Shown in pieces: positions 58,960-64,000 of a DNA stretch of 64,000 bases. Made by a program: the position numbers and the translations under genes. Under the pieces are notes generated by a model. That model ran no database searches and was not told the origin of the DNA. It saw nothing but the letters and a program-made list of their open reading frames with translations. The stretch is from contig NC_134367.1 in the NCBI RefSeq assembly GCF_035582795.1, positions 116,584,062 through 116,648,061 on the forward strand, in the 5' to 3' direction. Each line of letters starts with the position of its first letter. Positions within the stretch are counted from its first letter, which is position 1. This stretch comes from Mycteria americana. Taxonomy: Eukaryota > Chordata > Aves > Ciconiiformes > Ciconiidae.

Positions 58960-61900
58960 TGCTCCCAACAGCCTCTCTGCTTCCTTGGAGCTCTCTGCAG
59001 GGAAGCCTGCAGGAGAACCAAGTTTGGATCCATGCTGAGTCCTACCTTGGCTTTGCTTGGGCGAGCCCCAGGTCACGCAAACACATACAGGTGTGACAAG
59101 CTCTGGGCTGTGCTGGGCACTCTCTCATGACATCACGGCAACTTTTAGATCACCTGTGTGACAGATGAAGGCACTCCTGAATCTGAAGTAGATGCTCTTG
59201 GGGAATGGCGAATATCAGAAAAAATACATAGGAAACCAAGCTTGCCTGTTTATGGGGCTGAGGTCCTTGTGGAGGTGGTGAGGCAAACACCAACCAGCCC
59301 AGGCAGGACCAAGCAGCGTGTTTCTGCATGTGGGTAGGGCGCAGGGACTGGTGATGCAAAGAGGGAGTCAACAGGAGGATCCAGCTGCAGAGAGGGCAGG
59401 GGCTCGGTGGGCAGCACAGCCTCCAACGTCTGCTGGCACTGTGCAGAGGGGAGAAGGGCTCTGGCTGGAAGAGGTGGGAAGCTGTGAGTAGACGAAGCCC
59501 ATGAGTAGTAGGGCTGTAGTGCTTCAGCCTGGGCGCTTCTCAGAGAAAAGCGAGATGAGCTGACTTGCAGGGATTTTTCAAACTGGGAGGGCACATGTTT
59601 GCCTCTGGGAGCAAGCCTGAGATCCAGGCAGACTTCCCAGTGGGAGACTGTTAGGAAATCTCAGGCTTGCCCGAGTGACGCAGCTCCCTTGGTGGTGTCT
59701 GGTGGGAAGGCAGCTGACCACCATCTGCCCTGGCTGTTCGCAGTGCTAGTGCCGGTTCACCTCTAAAGGGCTGACCCCTTCTTGCCTCCCCAGTCTTCTC
59801 CCTTGGGAAGCCCTCCGTGGGCCTAGGAACTGCAGCCAAGGGGTCGGAGGCGCCTTATTGCTGCGGACAATGGGGGCTGCCAGAAGGACCACCTTTATTT
59901 CACAGCTGTCTGTCCTCAGCTCCCACCTGCCTGCAGCGCTGCGTAGCCTGGAGGGAAGACTGAGACTCACCTTGTCACTAGTTTGGACTCTACAGCCTGA
60001 AGCAGATGAGGAAAGACGTTGGTAAGTGCGGTACCGCAAACAAAGTCCTCTCCAGCTCATCTCAGGACCATCAGCCCGTCTGGATGGGAGATGGCTCTGT
60101 TCCCCAGCCCAGGAGTGGTGTTCAGCATGCTTCAGGTGTGTGTTTGGCTTACGGATTTGTCATCATGTAGGTCACCTTAAACAAACCCAGCAGCATTGCA
60201 CAGGTTAGCTGACAGGGATAGAGAAGCATTTTACACAGAAAGGCATAAAGAACCTGAGTCTGATCTGACCTTTTCTTGTGTCCACTGGGTGCCTCTGCCT
60301 GCATGGGTCAGGAACTGTCCTGTCCCCTGCCGTGCCATGCTCTCTGAAGGACAGGAGACATTGTGGTGGATCCATTTCCCTTCCAGCTGTGGGAGGGGAC
60401 AGCTCTCCCAGCAGAGTGGCTGAGCAGCCCCTGCCTTGGGCAGAGCTGGCTCATTGCACCGATGACACTGGTTGTGTTGACTGGCCCCAAGTGGGTTTGG
60501 GACAAGCTTGGGACAGTAGAGGATTCTAAACCAGCATGGCCAAATCCAGGAGAAGATGCTGTCTGTAGCACAAAACCGTGCCTTTGCTGGCTGAGGGGAC
60601 TATTGGCCCAACCTGCACTTGCAGGTTAGACATGTCCTCCTGCTCTGGCAGTCTCTTCCCACCACAGCCTGCCAGTGGTTTGCAGAGTTGCTCCCAAGCT
60701 CCTTTCAGGCCAAATCCATGGCTAGCTTAAGCAGTTTCAGTGCAAACTCCTTGCATAGTCTGGCTAAGAGGAAAGTGGCACGCAGCTTGGAGCGTGGTGG
60801 AGATGGGGACCTTTGCAGCCAGGAGATGATATGTTGATAGCAAAATCCTCAGCTCAGAAAACATCGCCTTCCTTCCTGCAAACATAAAAGGACAGAATTA
60901 AGGTTGAGCTTTCTGACCTCCAAGTTCTTGACTTCTGTTATCACATTACAGCAGCAGCAAATCCTGTTGCATGGAGCAGAAATGTATCTGTCTGTATATG
61001 CACTGTTTCAAACTCTGCTCCACATAAACTGTTCCAGACTTGATCAGAAATTAGGCTGTTTACTAACAACAGAACTGGGAAACTTCTTCAGTATTGTGGG
61101 TTTTTTCCCCATTTTTTTAGTTTTCATATTGAGCTGCTGAAGCTTAAATCTGTCAGTTAACAGCGTTTCAGCTTTCAGTGTGTTTTACTTCAAGGTATTT
61201 CCCTTTGCCTGATTTCCTGTGTATGTCTGAAATACCTCTGTATGTAGAGTGTGCTCTGCCTTCTTTCTGATGTAAAGAAAGGTTTTCCTCTTGACTTGGG
61301 ATGAGGTTAGAAGGACAGGCAATAGCACACTCATTTTCCCCAAATAAGTAGAGGGTATTAAACTGCAAAAGGCCAATGGCAACGTTTTTTTCTAGCATTC
61401 ATACCAACATTTCTGTACAAACGGGTTGAATCTTGCTTCCATTTATGCTGATGTAAATCTAGAACAATAACGTTCTTGACAGTTTTACAGCATTGCATAT
61501 TTTATTATTACAAGTGGCATAACTAGAATTGAATATATATTAGTTTGATCGTTGATCCTTCTGCAGTTCTCACTTGCTGTGGTTACAGCATCTTTTAGAC
61601 ATTTTAATGTCTTTTTAATGTGTTTTAGACATTAAACTCTCTGAGGCAAGGACTGCCACTGTAAGCACAGCACCAAGTGTAATGGACCCCAATGTTAGGA
61701 AGACCCTTATGTGCTACCTCAGTAGTAAAGGTCTGAAAGCAGGGTTTGGAGAAGCTTTGGAAAGCACTTCCAGGTGCCATGACAGCCCATTAATTTTTGC
61801 TTTGAAGATCTCTTCTGAGCTTTCCCTCTGCCTCTGTTTAGGCAGAACCAAACTCTGCTTGTGTTTTAGATTGCTGTCACTCAAAAGTTGCACTTCCTGG

Positions 61901-62740
61901 ACCAAATAAGTTAGAACAGTGCAAGACTTTGAGAAAAATGGTTTCTACAGAGTGTATTACCATGGTGAGGTGGGTTTTTGCAAAGTTGTTGCTCATTTCA
62001 CATGCTGATTTATCAGACAAATGTGTTGTCATAACAAGTGACAAGGTCACACCGACCAATTTGATTATGGAGGTTTACATGACCTTTAGCAATAGGAAAC
62101 CTCACAGACCTAAAACCTTTGTGCAGTGAAGGCACCTAGCTTTAACAGTTGGCCTTTTAAAAGGATGCAGTAAGGTCAGTTTGGGTTTAGAGGAACGGGA
62201 CTCTTACAAAACCCAGAAACAGCAGGAATGTTTGGTCCTTTGGGAACTTGTATGTCTTGTTCTGATTCAGAGCTGTCCTTTTGTGTGTTTCCAGCCCAAA
62301 TGCAGCAGCAGTGCCACAGCGAGTGAGAACTCAAGAGCGAGGAGCTGGTGTTACTGCCAGAAATGCAGAGCGCTTGGGTCACTTTCCCGGCTGTCCCCAT
62401 GGCCCAACAGGAAAAGGGAAGTGAGGGTCTAGCAGGGTGACAGCACAGTGCAGATAGAAGTGGATGCCATCAGGTCACCCTAAGGGATGGGCCTGGTGGC
62501 ACACTGGTGGCTGGCTGGCTGCGTTTTCTGCATGAGTGACCTGTGCTGGGAGCAGCCAGCTGATGACGAGTGAAGAATCCCCGAGGGACGCTCACCCTGA
62601 AGTGTTTTGTACTGCCTTGGGGCCTCCTCACCCACTGTGCCATCTTTCATCCCTTTGTCCCAAACACCCAGCTTGCCCTCCAAGCCCCTCAAGGCCCCTC
62701 TCGCCCAGTGCGCTGGAGGCCCGCATACTCCATGCCATTT
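58960..62740. other. Intergenic segment upstream of the second CpG island
   Basis: No gene recognised. Composition is GC-richer to about 60.8 kb, then an AT-rich stretch (about 60.9-62.2 kb) leads into the promoter. Only short chance ORFs are seen. Confidence 0.45.
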
Positions 62741-62830
62741 CGACGGTGGGGTGCACGGCCGTGAGGAGGGCACCCCACCCCTCAGCCTGGGGGCTAGACC
62801 GGGCAGCAGGGCCCGGTTGGGGCGGGTGGG

Positions 62831-62842
62831 TGTGTGTGTGTG
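62831..62842. repeat. Short (TG)n microsatellite
   Basis: Six TG units after a GGGTGGG run at the left edge of the CpG island. Confidence 0.7.
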
Positions 62843-63031
62843 TCTCTCCCGCAGCAGCGAGAGGCCCCCACACGGCGTGGGACTTCGCCTCCCCCTTCAG
62901 GCGGAGGAGAGGCTTCCTCCCGGTGCAGGCGAGGGACTCCATCGCCCTCCCCTGCTGCCCGGGGCCACGCACCAACTCCACAGCGCGCTGCCCCGACAGA
63001 ACGCAGTGACGCAGGCGGACCGCGAGTGACC

Positions 63032-63041
63032 GCGCATGCGC
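63032..63041. promoter_or_regulatory. NRF1 palindromic site
   Basis: GCGCATGCGC is a perfect NRF1 core about 170 bp upstream of the start codon. A second, variant core (GCGCGTGCGC) lies at 63070-63079. Confidence 0.7.
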
Positions 63042-63177
63042 CGCACCCAGGAGCGGCAGGGCGCGGGCTGCGCGTGCGCCACCCCTCCCCTCCTCGGGCG
63101 GGCAGCCGGGGGCGCTAGGACCCGCCCTGCCCGCGCGCCGCCGCCGGCGGGCGATAAAGGTCTCGCGGCGGAGCTCT

Positions 63178-63185
63178 GACGTCAC
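63178..63185. promoter_or_regulatory. Palindromic CRE (CREB/ATF site)
   Basis: TGACGTCA, the full cAMP-response element, ends 27 bp upstream of the predicted start codon, so it lies very near the probable transcription start. Confidence 0.75.
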
Positions 63186-63208
63186 GGCGAGTTAATTTTA
63201 AACCCGGA

Positions 63209-63220
63209 CAAGATGGCGGA
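63209..63220 (+). promoter_or_regulatory. ATL2: YY1/TISU-like element containing the start codon
   Basis: CAAGATGGCGGA matches the TISU consensus (SAASATGGCGGC) at 11 of 12 positions. TISU elements overlap YY1 sites and direct scanning-free initiation on mRNAs with very short 5'UTRs. This predicts transcription starting within a few tens of bases upstream, between the CRE and the ATG. Confidence 0.6.
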
Positions 63221-63273
63221 AAGGGACGCGGCGCGGCGCGCGGGTCCGGCCCGCCAACGGCCTGACCTGGCAG
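63213..63273 (+). CDS. ATL2: Probable ATL2 (atlastin-2) coding exon 1, partial gene
   Basis: The ATG opens 20 codons plus one base (MAERDAARRAGPARQRPDLA) before a CAG/GTAACG donor. Atlastin-2 is an ER-membrane dynamin-like GTPase that fuses ER tubules. Its GTPase and membrane segments would be encoded by exons beyond the window. Three things support the call: similarity of the first residues to the mammalian ATL2 N-terminus (MAEGDEAARG-like, from memory), the phase-1 exon end, and amniote gene order, in which ATL2 follows HNRNPLL on the same strand. The N-terminus is short and poorly conserved, so the identity is likely but not certain. Confidence 0.55.
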
Positions 63274-64000
63274 GTAACGCGCGCCCCTGGGCGGGCGGCG
63301 GCGGCCGCGGGCCGGCGGCAGGGCTGCCCGCGGGGCTGCCCGCGGGAGGCGCGGGGCTTGGTGGCGGGGCTTGGCGGCGGACGGCGCCGGGGGAGGCTCC
63401 CGTGTCTCCCCCCTCCTCAAAATGGCGGGGGCGGTCGCCAGCCCCGACGTCTGCCCTCGAGGGGCGGTGGGGGAGTCGGCGCGGCGGCCCCTCCTCTCGG
63501 CCGGCTGCTCTCTCCCGAGCGGAGTGACCCCGCTCTCCCTGCGCGGCCAAGGCTTCCTGCTGAGCGGACGGCGGCCCATAGCGGAGCAGGGGCGGCCGTG
63601 AGTGCGGCCCGGGGGCCGGCGGTCGGTGACCTTATTCCCTGCTGCGGCGTGGCCGGGCTGCCCCGCCGCCCGCCCGTGTGTACATCACGTGAGGAGCGGG
63701 GGATGCGGGCCGGAATATGGCTGGTGCCGCCCGCCGGGGCCCCCGGGCCGCTCGCCCGGCACGTTCCCGGGGCCAGAGCGAGGCAGCCCGCAGGGCGCCT
63801 GCTTCCTCGGAGCCAGGTCCACTTGCGAAGGGAGCAGCACTGGGCAGCTCGGGGAAGGAGGTGGCTCATCCCTCATATGGACCGTCCCCCATATGGACCC
63901 GGTGTGCTCCACCGTCAGTGCTGCTCTTGCTTGTAATATATTCTGTGGTGGTGATGGGACATGTCTCTGGCTTGGTGTTTAGCCTCGCATGTGCTGGAGT
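63274..64000 (+). other. ATL2: Start of intron 1 of the probable ATL2 gene
   Basis: GC-rich sequence after the GTAACG donor, running to the window edge. It contains a second AAAATGGCGG (YY1-like) at about 63419-63428 that opens a 60-codon frame, a TCACGTGA palindrome, and two copies of CATATGGACC spaced 16 bp apart (63874 and 63890). No second coding exon is recognised. Confidence 0.5.

Larger units (their letters stand above)
62740..64000 (+). promoter_or_regulatory. ATL2: CpG island promoter, probable ATL2 5' end
   Basis: CpG-dense block running beyond the window edge, around a coding first exon at 63213. It holds NRF1-type sites, a palindromic CRE and a YY1/TISU-like start element, a typical housekeeping promoter set. 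A palindromic TCACGTGA (E-box/CLEAR-like) lies at 63685-63692 in the first intron. Confidence 0.75.

Noticed and set aside
62628-63185. 185-codon minus-strand frame in the right CpG island
   Set aside because: GC-rich low-stop sequence, Arg/Gly/Pro-rich translation without a domain, and it overlaps promoter motifs. Best explained as chance.
1-64000. CRISPR arrays, bacterial operons, phage or other prokaryotic defence-type systems
   Set aside because: The window is clearly vertebrate nuclear DNA, with spliced genes, CpG islands and CR1 elements. No regularly spaced direct repeats were seen.

Overview
This window is vertebrate nuclear DNA, most likely from a bird. The evidence is an intron-rich gene with GT-AG splice sites, CpG-island promoters, and remnants of CR1 LINE retrotransposons, one of which ends in the ATTCTATG octamer repeats typical of avian CR1. 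A turtle or crocodilian source cannot be fully excluded, because they also carry CR1.

Layout. Positions 1-9850 are AT-rich intergenic DNA in which I recognise no exon, holding one CR1 fragment (8399-9451). A CpG island (about 9850-11150) is the promoter and first exon of HNRNPLL (hnRNP L-like), which runs on the + strand to 37781. All 13 coding exons can be read. They sum to 1635 nt, or 544 residues plus stop, close to the mammalian length as I remember it (about 542), with four RRM domains and an acidic N-terminus. Intron 4 is unusual: it carries a U12-type (minor spliceosome) donor and branch site, and protein continuity puts its ends at AT...AT. Intron 6 holds a C/A-rich block at the place where published work on mammalian hnRNP L proteins puts an autoregulatory poison exon.

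Positions 37782 to about 62700 lie between genes. The first part is AT-rich and 3'UTR-like. From roughly 46 to 60 kb the base composition becomes clearly GC-richer, with many chance ORFs, an old reverse-oriented CR1, and several short AT-rich islands that could be regulatory. I recognise no protein-coding gene there.

The right end (about 62740-64000) is a second CpG island. It has an NRF1 palindrome, a full CRE, and a start codon embedded in a YY1/TISU-like element that opens a 61-nt coding first exon followed by a GT donor. The N-terminus (MAERDAARR...) and the amniote gene order (HNRNPLL followed in the same orientation by atlastin-2) suggest ATL2 exon 1; the rest of that gene lies outside the window.

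The two genes are not a functional unit. HNRNPLL is an RNA-binding splicing regulator and ATL2 is an ER membrane-fusion GTPase. I found no new multi-gene system; the most interesting signals concern splicing and its regulation.
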